In this document: piece after piece, positions 1-6,627 of the stretch
Layout: each line of letters opens with the position of its first letter
Numbering within the stretch: position 1 is the first letter of the stretch
Origin: a virus
Length of the DNA: 23,498 nt
Virus record (IMG/VR): IMGVR_UViG_3300027752_000118
Location: 1-23,498 of that record
Strand: one strand, 5' to 3'
Program-made: the position numbers and the translations under genes
The notes under the pieces: generated by a model
What the model was told of the DNA's origin: nothing
The model's database searches: none
Seen by the model: only the letters and a program-made list of their open reading frames with translations

Positions 1-134
1 TTCTTTGGGACTACTGCATCAAACCTTTCAACGTCAAGTTTTGTTCGTGTTTTACGAATACTTGCTTCAAGGTTTTCTGTCATTGCAACTGATGCTGGAT
101 GGTCAGGCATTGTTATGATATAAGCATTAACCAT
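1..134 (-). CDS. Glycosyltransferase family 25-like protein, C-terminal part beyond the window
   Basis: Only the first 44 codons are inside the window; the frame is open to base 1. It starts at ATG (134-132) and overlaps the stop of the preceding gene by 8 bases. The N-terminus (MVNAYIITMPDHPASV...) followed by 'VERFDAVVP' resembles the opening beta strand of family 25 (LPS-type) glycosyltransferases, which begin with a hydrophobic strand and later have an F-x-A-V motif. The neighbour at 127-816 has the same fold features, so these may be a tandem pair. The role is presumably transfer of a sugar onto a phage or host glycan. Function is inferred from a short fragment; the catalytic part is not visible. 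Confidence 0.6.
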   Translation of the reverse strand, partial: MVNAYIITMPDHPASVAMTENLEASIRKTRTKLDVERFDAVVPK

Positions 135-816
135 GTGATGTCTTTAAGTTCCTTGAGTTAAAACTTACAGGCGATGGTGATACATATTCCAACGACACAT
201 TCATATCGTTTATTATATAGTCACTTTGTTCGAGTCCTTTTTTCGCGCACACATCGAGCATTTTTTTTGCTGCCTTCGGGGTGATAGCATATGCTGCTGT
301 TCCACACATCATCTTTGCGCCAAGGTATGGAGATTGCGGCACTTTACAGATCAGCGGATAGTTGCTTGGCAATTTACGCACTTGCTGTATAATACTTGGG
401 CGTGGTAACCAGTGGTTGCTAAACTTGCCTTTTAGTGCGCCAAAGTCGAATGCATATTCCATGTTTAGGATAAGGACTTCATTAAACTCCCAAGGGGATA
501 TCGGGTTTATTGAGATCGCATCATGTTCTATAAATGTCATTGGTTCATTAGCGAAACAAACCTTTTCCCAAAAGCGCACATGGTTCATAACGCATGCGCG
601 TTTGGTATCTGCTTTTAGTTGAGACTCTAATGGAAACCTTGAGAGTCTCCCGTGTTCCATAACGTCATACTGGTTGGGGTGTGTTGTATATGTTGCTGGT
701 GTATAACCTTCTTCTAAAGTTATATCCCAACCACAACGATTGAATGAATCTTGGGCAGTTGTTGCTTGTTGGATTGATCCTTTGTGATTAACAAGGTGTG
801 TAATCTGCCCTTTCAC
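127..816 (-). CDS. Glycosyltransferase family 25-like protein
   Basis: 229 aa. It starts with GTG: an in-frame TAA lies 24 bases upstream and no ATG intervenes. Family 25 landmarks are visible: 'ACVMNHVRFWEKV' (residues 74-86) matches the conserved G/A-C-x-x-S/N-H-x-x-x-W helix, 'FIEHDA' (95-100) sits where the family has its acidic E-D-D metal/sugar-nucleotide site, and 'AYAITPKAAKKML' matches the later A-Y-x-I-x-x-x-A-A-x-x-L segment. The second acidic residue is replaced by H (E-H-D), so the metal site is slightly atypical. No signal peptide or membrane segment is seen, so it should act in the cytoplasm. It belongs to a six-gene sugar-modification run (1-3499). Acceptor and donor are unknown. 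Confidence 0.68.
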   Translation of the reverse strand: MKGQITHLVNHKGSIQQATTAQDSFNRCGWDITLEEGYTPATYTTHPNQYDVMEHGRLSRFPLESQLKADTKRACVMNHVRFWEKVCFANEPMTFIEHDAISINPISPWEFNEVLILNMEYAFDFGALKGKFSNHWLPRPSIIQQVRKLPSNYPLICKVPQSPYLGAKMMCGTAAYAITPKAAKKMLDVCAKKGLEQSDYIINDMNVSLEYVSPSPVSFNSRNLKTSHG

Positions 817-838
817 TTTGAAGATTCTCTGCGTTTAC

Positions 839-1441
839 TCACAACTGTACGACCGCTTGGCAATAACCCGATTCCACTACTTCCTTGTTGTTTTCTGATG
901 CCCATTGATTAATCGCTTTCTTCACGCCACCTTTGTCTCCATCGCTATGCCATTTATAATCATCTGCTATTATAAACCCACCTTTTTTTACAACATGTTG
1001 CGCGTTGCAAAAATCTTTATAGACTGCTGTGTATGAGTGATCACCATCGATGTATATCCAGTCAAGAAAAGGTTCGTCAAATTGATCAAACCATTCTGTT
1101 GAAGTCATACGGCATATCTCTACGTTTTTATTTTTCGCAAACTCTTTTACGATGCCATGATATATCCTATCATAGTAAGTGTCGAAAGACTTACGATCAC
1201 TGCCACCTGTCATACTACCATATCTGTTGTAGTAACCAAAAAGATCAAAGTCGTTTTCTGCTAATGCTTCGTCATACCCACGAACTGCCCACGGGTCAAC
1301 AAGATACAGCATTGCCGGTTCCTGTTTGACAAACTGACGGGAACTAGACCCCATCCATACTCCTATTTCTGCACCCACTGAACCTTTATCGATATACTTC
1401 AATATGTTGTGTGAGTTTTTATTGTTAGGACTTCCCATCAT
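839..1441 (-). CDS. Class I SAM-dependent methyltransferase (Methyltransf_24-like)
   Basis: 200 aa from the ATG at 1441-1439, which overlaps the TGA of the upstream sulfotransferase gene (ATGA). GGAGA lies about 9 bases upstream, so I prefer this start to an in-frame TTG 15 bases earlier. SAM-binding motif I is 'GAEIGVWMG' (residues 23-31), followed by the acidic strand 'YLVDPW' (46-51). 'WIYIDGDHSY' (128-137) is the diagnostic D-G-D/A-H-x-Y signature of the Methyltransf_24 group, whose members often methylate sugars or natural products, and 'GGFIIADDY' follows. Translational coupling to the sulfotransferase and the nearby glycosyltransferases suggest a sugar or glycan O-methyltransferase. 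The substrate is inference; the fold is well supported. Confidence 0.82.
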   Translation of the reverse strand: MMGSPNNKNSHNILKYIDKGSVGAEIGVWMGSSSRQFVKQEPAMLYLVDPWAVRGYDEALAENDFDLFGYYNRYGSMTGGSDRKSFDTYYDRIYHGIVKEFAKNKNVEICRMTSTEWFDQFDEPFLDWIYIDGDHSYTAVYKDFCNAQHVVKKGGFIIADDYKWHSDGDKGGVKKAINQWASENNKEVVESGYCQAVVQL

Positions 1442-2136
1442 AATTTTTGTCTCCAATAGTTTTTCTTTGCGCCAGAATCGAAATCATAACCGAACATATC
1501 GATGTCTGCCCTATACCAATCTGCGACTATCTGAATAGTCTTGTCTGTGTAAACATCCATGTATGTTCCTTCGTTCAATGCGGTCACGTTCCTTGCGCGA
1601 GACATTTGCGGAACTTTAAAGTACGCGCATATATCATTGTTAAGGTTTTCAAATCGCATCATATCGCACATAAGATTTCCATTAATGTTTGTCACATAAT
1701 CAACTGCTGAGAACCATCCGCGAATAGCGCGATGCCACATGTAGTCTTTGTCACCCCACATAAATCTTTCCTCTAGGAAATGTTCAAAGGAATCTATGTT
1801 GTGCTTTCCAACGGGTTCTTTTTTTTCTACTTCAATAACTTTCTTTGCAAAGAAGTATCGACTTACAACTCTGTCCCAAGGATTCCGCGCAATTGCAAAC
1901 GGACGATAAAGACTTCGTGTAGAATAACATATGTCCCTCCAACGAGCATGCTCATTTCCGTGATGGTCATCATTTTTTTTCATCACTTTATGTAAACCTT
2001 CAGTGTACTTTTTAGAGATGTGATGGTCTGGTGATGCCACTATGAGGTAAGGTGCTAGTACAGGACTTTTCCGTATCGTCATACCCGCGCACTTTGGGAT
2101 ATGAATGAATAACCTTTTTTGGTTTTCAAATACCAT
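1438..2136 (-). CDS. Sulfotransferase family protein (Sulfotransfer_2-like)
   Basis: 232 aa. The 5'-phosphosulfate-binding loop is 'HIPKCAGMT' (residues 12-20), matching the H-x-P-K-T/C-A-G-T/M-S/T signature of Golgi-type carbohydrate sulfotransferases. The 3'-phosphate-binding motif is 'ARNPWDRVVSRYF' (83-95), with the expected R84 and S92. Both PAPS-binding elements are therefore intact. The enzyme would transfer sulfate from PAPS to a hydroxyl of a sugar. It lacks the N-terminal membrane anchor of eukaryotic relatives, as expected for a cytoplasmic bacterial or phage enzyme. Its ATG overlaps the preceding stop by one base (TAATG). It sits between two methyltransferases and near three glycosyltransferases, so a sulfated, methylated phage or host glycan is the likely product. 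PAPS must come from the host. Confidence 0.85.
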   Translation of the reverse strand: MVFENQKRLFIHIPKCAGMTIRKSPVLAPYLIVASPDHHISKKYTEGLHKVMKKNDDHHGNEHARWRDICYSTRSLYRPFAIARNPWDRVVSRYFFAKKVIEVEKKEPVGKHNIDSFEHFLEERFMWGDKDYMWHRAIRGWFSAVDYVTNINGNLMCDMMRFENLNNDICAYFKVPQMSRARNVTALNEGTYMDVYTDKTIQIVADWYRADIDMFGYDFDSGAKKNYWRQKL

Positions 2137-2711
2137 TACTTCCTTTTCGCCTCATAAATTACACTATCTTTAGACTTCTTTTGTTGCATTGCATTGGCGT
2201 TTACCACTTCCAGACCTAACCCCTCAATAAGAGGAATCATCTCATTCCTATTAACTTGCAAAGGGTCTGAAGCTCGTGATCTGTTATGGTTTTCTTGATA
2301 GGTGTAGTCAATGTAGAGTCTACCGTTCTCGGATAGTTGGTTTCTCCAAGTGATGATGGTTTCTTCAGGAGACATAGAATGGTCAAATGCATTGCTGTAA
2401 ACAATGTCCCAATAACCTTCCCACTCAACCTTGCTGTGGGTAAAGTCCCATTGGGTTGTGAATGGGAAAGAATCTGCTGTGTCAGATATCTCTGTGCCTA
2501 AAACTTCTGCATCAGGATAGCATTCCAAAAACATTTTTTGTTCTGCGCCATTGCGAGTTCCGTGACAAAGGATGGTGTTTGCTTCGCCCTTTAGACCCGC
2601 TATGACATTGATAACTTTACTATCAACCCAGACATTATTTATTTTTTTCTTATTAGCATCTGTCTGTGCTTTGACATAGTGGTCGTAATTCTCATACTTA
2701 AATAGTTTCAT
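2136..2711 (-). CDS. Class I SAM-dependent methyltransferase (Methyltransf_11-like)
   Basis: 191 aa, starting in an ATGA overlap with the GT8-like gene. Motif I is present in degenerate form as 'ILCHGTRNGAE' (residues 47-57), with only two of the usual three glycines. An acidic residue follows the second strand ('GTEIS', E74). The motif IV-like segment 'WDIVYSNAFDHS' (101-112) is typical of Methyltransf_11 proteins, which usually read D-x-V-x-S-x-x-x-x-E/D-H. The 'LSENGRLYIDY' strand near 127-137 matches the L-x-P-G-G-x-L segment. It is short for the family. Its place in the glycan-modification cluster suggests a sugar or glycan methyl group, but the substrate cannot be read from sequence. 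Confidence 0.72.
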   Translation of the reverse strand: MKLFKYENYDHYVKAQTDANKKKINNVWVDSKVINVIAGLKGEANTILCHGTRNGAEQKMFLECYPDAEVLGTEISDTADSFPFTTQWDFTHSKVEWEGYWDIVYSNAFDHSMSPEETIITWRNQLSENGRLYIDYTYQENHNRSRASDPLQVNRNEMIPLIEGLGLEVVNANAMQQKKSKDSVIYEAKRK

Positions 2712-3499
2712 TTGCTTATATCCTTCATTAGTGTTTTTACATCTTCCCCACCGTTGGGAAGTTTATCCTTTAAAAAAAAATGAATAAAATGTGCTTCGGG
2801 TATCTTATTATCTTTCACACCTTTATATAGAGCATTATATTTCCAATCAATGTCTGCAACCTTTAGATTCTTCTCTTTCTTGATCCACCAGTTCAGTAGT
2901 GTTTGGTCTGTTGACCATTTCCATGCACCGTCACCGTCAATAAACCTTTTGAATTCAACTCTGTTTAAGAACTGTCGAGAGTCTTGACCTTTAAAAAACG
3001 GGACGATAGATTTGTTCATCACAATCATTCCCATATTATAAAACTTCGCGCCCCAACCAGTCCAATGCCAGTCAACATCTTTGAGAGACTGGTATTGCAT
3101 GTGGGAATAGTTATGAATCTTTTTAGCATACTCTGTAGTGATGGGCATATCTCTTTCAACGCATGCTCCAAAGGAACAGTCGTCAGGAAGTTGGTCAAAT
3201 ATATTTGGGGAGTTTGGACGAATGTAAATGTCGGCATCAATAATTGCAATCTGGTCGCACTGGTCAAAGTAATCGAATGCTCTTTCTTTTTCATAGATAG
3301 GAAGAAACCCACCATGCTTAGTGTAGGATTCTTTGCTGCGATTGGTGGCGAAAATGTCTGGGCAGATACGCAACACTGGTTTGCGTAGTACTACATGTTC
3401 TATTTTATGTATTTCACAATATGCTTTTACAGATTCAATGCAGTGTTCATAAAGTGCAGACTGCTGTCCAACAGCAACTTGAAATATCATTCGCTTCAT
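2708..3499 (-). CDS. Glycosyltransferase, GT-A fold (family 8-like)
   Basis: 263 aa. The metal-binding D-x-D of a GT-A enzyme is seen in 'IAIIDADIYIRP' (D88 and D90), preceded by 'ERAFDYFDQCDQ', the usual helix before this strand. 'YNMGMIVMNKS' in the middle corresponds to the family 8 F-N-x-G-x-x-x-x-N segment, and 'HFIHFF' (237-242) corresponds to the C-terminal H-x-x-x-x-K/W metal-ligand region. An AGGA ribosome site precedes the ATG by 7 bases, and a TATAAT box is seen 34-39 bases upstream. It is the first gene of the carbohydrate cluster and is separated from the holin gene by 68 bases. Donor and acceptor are unknown. Confidence 0.75.
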   Translation of the reverse strand: MKRMIFQVAVGQQSALYEHCIESVKAYCEIHKIEHVVLRKPVLRICPDIFATNRSKESYTKHGGFLPIYEKERAFDYFDQCDQIAIIDADIYIRPNSPNIFDQLPDDCSFGACVERDMPITTEYAKKIHNYSHMQYQSLKDVDWHWTGWGAKFYNMGMIVMNKSIVPFFKGQDSRQFLNRVEFKRFIDGDGAWKWSTDQTLLNWWIKKEKNLKVADIDWKYNALYKGVKDNKIPEAHFIHFFLKDKLPNGGEDVKTLMKDISK

Positions 3500-3532
3500 T
3501 ACGATTCCTAATCAATTACTTTCATCATCTCT

Positions 3533-3558
3533 ATTATATATATCGTGCAAAATGACAA
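3533..3558 (-). promoter_or_regulatory. Possible sigma-70-type promoter of the carbohydrate cluster
   Basis: The 68-base gap between the holin-like gene and the GT8-like gene holds a perfect TATAAT at 3538-3533 on the minus strand. The best upstream hexamer (TTGTCA, 3558-3553) is only 14 bases away, shorter than the usual 16-18. It may be a weak promoter, an activator-dependent middle promoter, or chance in an AT-rich gap. Confidence 0.3.
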
Positions 3559-3567
3559 TGTTTTTAC

Positions 3568-3936
3568 TTACTCTCCATCTCCGTGAGAACGGGTGTATAG
3601 TCCAAACCATGCAGCACCTGCACCTACAACTGTACTTATAAGTCCTGCTTGGGCAAGGTCTGGTTTGTCTAGGGACATAAACCACATTGTAGAATAGTAC
3701 AGCAACACCATGTAAACAGTAATGAATGCGCGAGGAAATAGTCTCCATGCGTCTATTGTTTTTGCTGCGTGTATCCACTTCTGCCAAGGGTTTACAGAGT
3801 GTTCACTTTTTAGTTCACGGATTTCATCTTTCAGTTGTGAATTTTCATGTAGAATTGCCATGAACCTGTCAAGGTCTACTTCAACTTCATTGCGGTCAAA
3901 GTCACCACGAAATTGATTGTCATCATTCACTAACAT
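3568..3936 (-). CDS. Putative holin (two-TM membrane protein)
   Basis: 122 aa. The first 60 residues are charged and include a short predicted coiled coil (about 26-46). Two hydrophobic segments follow, about 67-87 ('FITVYMVLLYYSTMWFM') and 97-115 ('LISTVVGAGAAWFGLY'). The 'DAWRLFPR' run before the first segment and 'VGAGAAWFGLY' in the second match, from memory, small proteins labelled holin in marine T4-like phages. A holin would make lesions in the inner membrane and release the endolysin. It directly follows the endolysin gene with a 14-base overlap, which supports a lysis role. It is unlike T4 gpT, which has a single membrane segment. Assignment is by context and recalled similarity, not by a diagnostic motif. 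Confidence 0.65.
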   Translation of the reverse strand: MLVNDDNQFRGDFDRNEVEVDLDRFMAILHENSQLKDEIRELKSEHSVNPWQKWIHAAKTIDAWRLFPRAFITVYMVLLYYSTMWFMSLDKPDLAQAGLISTVVGAGAAWFGLYTRSHGDGE

Positions 3937-4381
3937 TCTCCATGCGCGTCATGAGTCGCTCTGCACGATTACCGACTTGAGCATACCAACGGGAATCTCT
4001 ACCTTCTTTTGCTGCTTCTTTCCAATCACTCTTTTGCAAAGCGGCAGTCATTTTCTTAAACTTTCCGAGGCGAGTGCGTCCCATATTAAAACACATGTTA
4101 ACAAGAATTTCTTGAATCTCATCAGGGAATTCATCCCAATAGCAACCATATAGTTTTGAGCATTCGCTAATGTGTAAGTCAAGGTCAAACTCAAATACCT
4201 CATGCACTCTCTCTTCGTCTATAGGAGTTCCTAATGCCTCTCTATATTCGGGGTCACTTGAAAGAACAAGATGTCCAATACCAAATGTAAGATACCCAAG
4301 AGAGTCCTCATATGTTTTATAGACCACGCCTTCATCAATCTTCAATTGTTCGAAGAGTTTTTTTCTACTGGCAAGATTCAT
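3923..4381 (-). CDS. Endolysin, T4 lysozyme-type muramidase (GH24)
   Basis: 152 aa, close to the 164 aa of T4 gpe. The catalytic triad of the T4 lysozyme family is complete: E17 in 'KIDEG', D26 in 'YEDSLGY' and T32 in 'YLTFGIGH' (the E-8-D-5-T spacing is exact). The enzyme cleaves the MurNAc-GlcNAc bond of peptidoglycan. The C-terminal 'CFNMG' and 'SRWYAQVGNRAERL' segments match the family's F-N-x-G and W-x-x-Q-x-x-x-R-A-x-x-x motifs. No signal or SAR segment is seen at the N-terminus, so export should depend on a holin, and the holin-like gene follows with overlap. AAAGGAA precedes the ATG. It lies directly downstream of phoH, so it may be read from the promoter near 5430 as well as from a late promoter outside the window. 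Confidence 0.93.
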   Translation of the reverse strand: MNLASRKKLFEQLKIDEGVVYKTYEDSLGYLTFGIGHLVLSSDPEYREALGTPIDEERVHEVFEFDLDLHISECSKLYGCYWDEFPDEIQEILVNMCFNMGRTRLGKFKKMTAALQKSDWKEAAKEGRDSRWYAQVGNRAERLMTRMENVSE

Positions 4382-4399
4382 TTATAATATTTCCTTTGT

Positions 4400-5122
4400 T
4401 TAATATAACCTACTTTCTTGCATCATTTCTTTTGTCATGATGTAGTCACGGACAAAGTCAGACCTAACAATGTCTTGCCATCCAAACTCTATAGTACTAA
4501 AGTTTTTCATTACTTCCAATATTTTTAGGAACTCTTGTAGTCCGTTTTTATCTGCCTTCTTCACAAAGTCCGACTGATAGTAATCCCCACAAAGGATGAT
4601 GCGAGAGTCTACACCAAGTCTTGTTATTACTGAGTCAAGTTCATGGAAAGTTAGGTTCTGCATTTCATCAACAATAATAATTGATCGATCAAATGTCTGT
4701 CCACGAATAAAAGATGTAGAGTGAAAGTTTATTATTTCTTGTTCTATTAACTGGTGATACGCACTTTTAAATGTAAACAAATCTTCACACAGAGAAATGT
4801 ATGGAGTCACGAATGGAAGTAACTTTTCTTCTGCTGTACCTGGAAGAAACCCCATCTCTCTTGTGGGAACGATAGAACGAATCAAATGAATATTTTCCCA
4901 AGGTGTAGACTTGTCAAGTACATCTTGCAAGGCAAGATATAAAGCAGTAAAAGTTTTACCTGTTCCTGCACTTCCATTCAAAACAAGGTGGTCACCATCT
5001 GCCCACGACTCTCTGGCAATTGATTGATTGTCTGTTAAAGCGTCTATAACTTTTAGGTCATCTATTCTAATCTTCTTTGGTGCGGAAGAAGATACCTGTC
5101 TTTGTTTCTTTTGTTGACTCAT
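4400..5122 (-). CDS. phoH: PhoH-like P-loop ATPase
   Basis: 240 aa. Walker A is 'GSAGTGKT' (residues 50-57) and Walker B is 'IIIVDEMQN' (148-156) with D152-E153. 'IVPTREMGFLPGTAEEKL' between them is the very conserved PhoH segment, and 'LCGDYYQ' is the sensor-like motif. PhoH is an ATPase related to the helicase core of superfamily 1; its role in phage is unproven, although it is very common in marine phages and its host homologue can respond to phosphate starvation. No clear Pho box is visible upstream. It is coupled by ATGA to the FmdB-like gene and should be transcribed from the promoter at 5416-5443. The N-terminal 20 residues are polar and probably disordered. The symbol reflects family membership. 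Confidence 0.93.
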   Translation of the reverse strand: MSQQKKQRQVSSSAPKKIRIDDLKVIDALTDNQSIARESWADGDHLVLNGSAGTGKTFTALYLALQDVLDKSTPWENIHLIRSIVPTREMGFLPGTAEEKLLPFVTPYISLCEDLFTFKSAYHQLIEQEIINFHSTSFIRGQTFDRSIIIVDEMQNLTFHELDSVITRLGVDSRIILCGDYYQSDFVKKADKNGLQEFLKILEVMKNFSTIEFGWQDIVRSDFVRDYIMTKEMMQESRLY

Positions 5123-5352
5123 ATGTTGACCGTGTTTCCTCTACCTGAACCTTTCTTAATTTTTTTAATTAAATCTTTATAATCACCAGAAGTTTTACCT
5201 AACATACTTCCAGAATGAGTAACAATAGAAGCAGTAGATTTATGTATCTGTAAGAATTTACCACTATCAATTTTTTCTAGAAGAGAAGAATAAGAACATA
5301 TTATTTCTTTATCCTCTCCAGTCTTTAAATCTCGTACTTCATAGGTTGGCAT
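5119..5352 (-). CDS. FmdB-like small protein lacking zinc-ribbon cysteines
   Basis: 77 aa. The start 'MPTYEVRDLKTGED' matches the N-terminal strand of FmdB-type putative regulatory proteins ('MPxYxxxC...G'), and the C-terminal 'DLIKKIKKGSGRGNTVNI' is a tail I recall from phoH-adjacent small proteins of marine T4-like phages. Classical FmdB has two C-x-x-C pairs; here only one cysteine (C19) remains, so it cannot form a zinc ribbon. AAGGA lies 7 bases before the ATG. It is the first gene after the sigma-70-like promoter at 5416-5443 and is coupled to phoH (ATGA). Function unknown. Confidence 0.72.
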   Translation of the reverse strand: MPTYEVRDLKTGEDKEIICSYSSLLEKIDSGKFLQIHKSTASIVTHSGSMLGKTSGDYKDLIKKIKKGSGRGNTVNI

Positions 5353-5415
5353 TATAAGTCCTTATTAATAGGTTGTCTTTTATATAGTATTAGTGGGGGG
5401 CAATGTACAATCTTT

Positions 5416-5443
5416 ATTATAAGCATTTAGGATGAGAAGTCAA
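5416..5443 (-). promoter_or_regulatory. Sigma-70-type promoter driving the FmdB-like/phoH/lysis genes
   Basis: On the minus strand TTGACT (5443-5438) and TATAAT (5421-5416) are separated by 16 bases. This is the best sigma-70 match I found in the window. The expected start of transcription is near 5409, leaving a leader of about 57 bases before the ATG at 5352. It would serve early, host-polymerase-driven expression of the phoH operon. Confidence 0.75.
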
Positions 5444-5471
5444 CAAAAATATTATTTATTTTATATAACGA

Positions 5472-5494
5472 CACCCCACCGTTACAGTGGGGTG
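5472..5494 (-). terminator. GC-rich hairpin, probable terminator
   Basis: CACCCCAC (5472-5479) and GTGGGGTG (5487-5494) form a perfect 8-bp stem with a 7-base loop, in an otherwise AT-rich gap. It follows the stop codon of the 58-aa gene by 18 bases. On the minus strand the bases after the stem are TCGTTATAT, a poor U-tract, so termination may be inefficient, or the hairpin may protect the 3' end of the upstream mRNA. Confidence 0.6.
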
Positions 5495-5503
5495 CGAGAT
5501 ATA

Positions 5504-5515
5504 ATCACCTCCTTA
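5504..5515 (-). promoter_or_regulatory. Orphan 12-base perfect anti-SD complement
   Basis: The minus strand reads TAAGGAGGTGAT, starting with the stop codon of the 58-aa gene. This is fully complementary to the usual 3' end of bacterial 16S rRNA. No ATG, GTG or TTG lies at a usable distance downstream; the hairpin at 5472-5494 begins 9 bases later. It is either a relic of a lost small gene or a ribosome-binding regulatory site. Confidence 0.5.
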
Positions 5516-5689
5516 AATACTTTGCCTTGTTGAGTTTGCAAGGTCAGAGATATAAGTATCAAGATACTCTCTCTTCCTCTCTACCTTAAATGCTAACTGC
5601 GTCTTTCCTTTTTTGTTTAGTTTATGAATGTAGTGCGACAACTCTGCACTATCTTTTCTTAGACGTTCTAACTGGTGTGTTGTTACCAT
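5513..5689 (-). CDS. Small basic helical protein, function unknown
   Basis: 58 aa from ATG 5689-5687. GGAG at 5700-5697, 7 bases upstream, decides this start over an in-frame TTG six bases earlier. The sequence (VTTHQLERLRKDSAELSHYI...) is charged and helical throughout, with no cysteine pairs, membrane segment or recognisable motif. It is the last gene of the nrd run and is followed by the hairpin at 5472-5494. The strong ribosome site and the 40-base spacing to the DUF6433 gene support it as a real gene. No function can be assigned. Confidence 0.65.
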   Translation of the reverse strand: MVTTHQLERLRKDSAELSHYIHKLNKKGKTQLAFKVERKREYLDTYISDLANSTRQSI

Positions 5690-5729
5690 AGGCAAACTCC
5701 GTTAAAGGTTATTTAAGAAATCATAATAT

Positions 5730-6179
5730 TTACATAACAAGTCCAGGTACTGCCTCTTCAATCAATGCTTTTTTAATCGCAGGGTGTGGACATTTCTTGG
5801 AAATCATATCTGTTAGTACAAGGGCATCTGAGGGATGAACGGATTCGAGTATACCAATGAACAAGGATTCCCTTTTTACTGGGGACATATCTTCTCCCTT
5901 ACCACCAGTAATAAAATATGTAAGTTTTGTATTTTGCTTTGCCCAAGTAGATGGTTGTGCGCCTTCGGAACTTGGTGTGTATGGGGGCGCACCTTGGGGA
6001 AGAAGAAACTGGATGCGATCATCAAATGTGCATCGTAGATAGTCACAAAATGCAGACATCCTCGCGTAGTGTTTTATCATTGCAAGTCGCTCTTTTTTGT
6101 TCTTTGCTGCTTGAATTTCTTCGAGTATTTCGAACAACTCTACTCTGCGAGTTGCTCCTGTTTGTTGTTCAGTTATCAT
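5730..6179 (-). CDS. DUF6433-like conserved T4-type phage protein
   Basis: 149 aa. 'FDDRIQFLLPQGAPPYTPSS' (about residues 52-71) matches, from memory, the conserved core of DUF6433 proteins of T4-like phages (F-x-x-x-I-x-F-x-L-P-x-G-x-P-P-Y), and 'KRESLFIGILESVHPSDALVL' corresponds to the second conserved block (R-R-E-x-L-F-I-x-L-L-E-x-I-H-P-x-D-A). The ending 'EEAVPGLV' is also typical. GAGG lies 8 bases before the ATG. It sits between the nuclease-like gene and the small helical gene in the nrd run, so early or middle expression is likely. No enzymatic motif is visible, and the role is unknown. Confidence 0.78.
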   Translation of the reverse strand: MITEQQTGATRRVELFEILEEIQAAKNKKERLAMIKHYARMSAFCDYLRCTFDDRIQFLLPQGAPPYTPSSEGAQPSTWAKQNTKLTYFITGGKGEDMSPVKRESLFIGILESVHPSDALVLTDMISKKCPHPAIKKALIEEAVPGLVM

Positions 6180-6194
6180 TGTGTTACCTCAATT

Positions 6195-6623
6195 TTATTT
6201 AGTCAAGCAAGTTTTTAGATGCTTGCGATGAATCTTACATTGTATGATGCCATTGTAATAATCATCTCGTATTAAAACGTCCCTGTCCATTTGCTCTTTT
6301 ACCTCAAGATAAGATAAATCGCCTTTAGACTTTCCAAAATGCAGAATCTCTCTGTAATACTGCCCTGAGAGACCCTCATTTATCTTCTGCTTAATGATCT
6401 CGTTACTACCGTAATAATCACGCCAGTCACTTTCCACAATCGACCTGACGCGCCTCTTGCGCTTCTGAGTGATAGGAAGTGTTTTTGGTTTGTGAAAAAA
6501 CTTCTTACCAACGTACTTCATGCCAGTGTCTTTTTCTGTTATCACATAAACGAATCCTTGATACTCTTTCGGTTCGTCTTTATAAGATGGGTCATAAACC
6601 TCACCCTTATAGTGCCATGTCAT
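6195..6623 (-). CDS. GIY-YIG-like nuclease-fold protein
   Basis: 142 aa from the ATG at 6623-6621. The frame is open further upstream, but that stretch overlaps the zinc-ribbon gene, and the conserved 'MTWHYKGEVYDP' opening begins here. 'GFVYVIT' (residues 23-29) and 'KYVGKK' (36-41) fit the two strands of a GIY-YIG domain, with Y26 and Y37 as the two tyrosines. 'SDWRDYYGSN' (65-74), 'REIL' (91-94) and an acidic 'SYLEVKEQ' (104-111) follow, as in Seg-like relatives. It resembles stand-alone endonuclease-like proteins of marine T4-like phages. It could be a homing or DNA-processing nuclease; it is not inside an intron, and nrdA and nrdB appear uninterrupted. Catalytic competence is not certain because the GIY motif reads FVY. 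Confidence 0.66.
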   Translation of the reverse strand: MTWHYKGEVYDPSYKDEPKEYQGFVYVITEKDTGMKYVGKKFFHKPKTLPITQKRKRRVRSIVESDWRDYYGSNEIIKQKINEGLSGQYYREILHFGKSKGDLSYLEVKEQMDRDVLIRDDYYNGIIQCKIHRKHLKTCLTK

Positions 6624-6627
6624 AGTA

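Noticed and set aside
1442-1456. Upstream TTG start for the first methyltransferase
   Set aside because: The ATG at 1441 has a GGAGA site at good distance and forms a standard ATGA overlap.
2984-3388. 134-codon plus-strand open frame
   Set aside because: Antisense to the GT8-like gene, which has an intact D-x-D site; composition looks like a shadow.
3512-3787. 91-codon minus-strand frame overlapping the holin-like gene
   Set aside because: Alternate frame of the holin-like gene with Cys/Arg-rich random composition; the two-TM frame is better supported.
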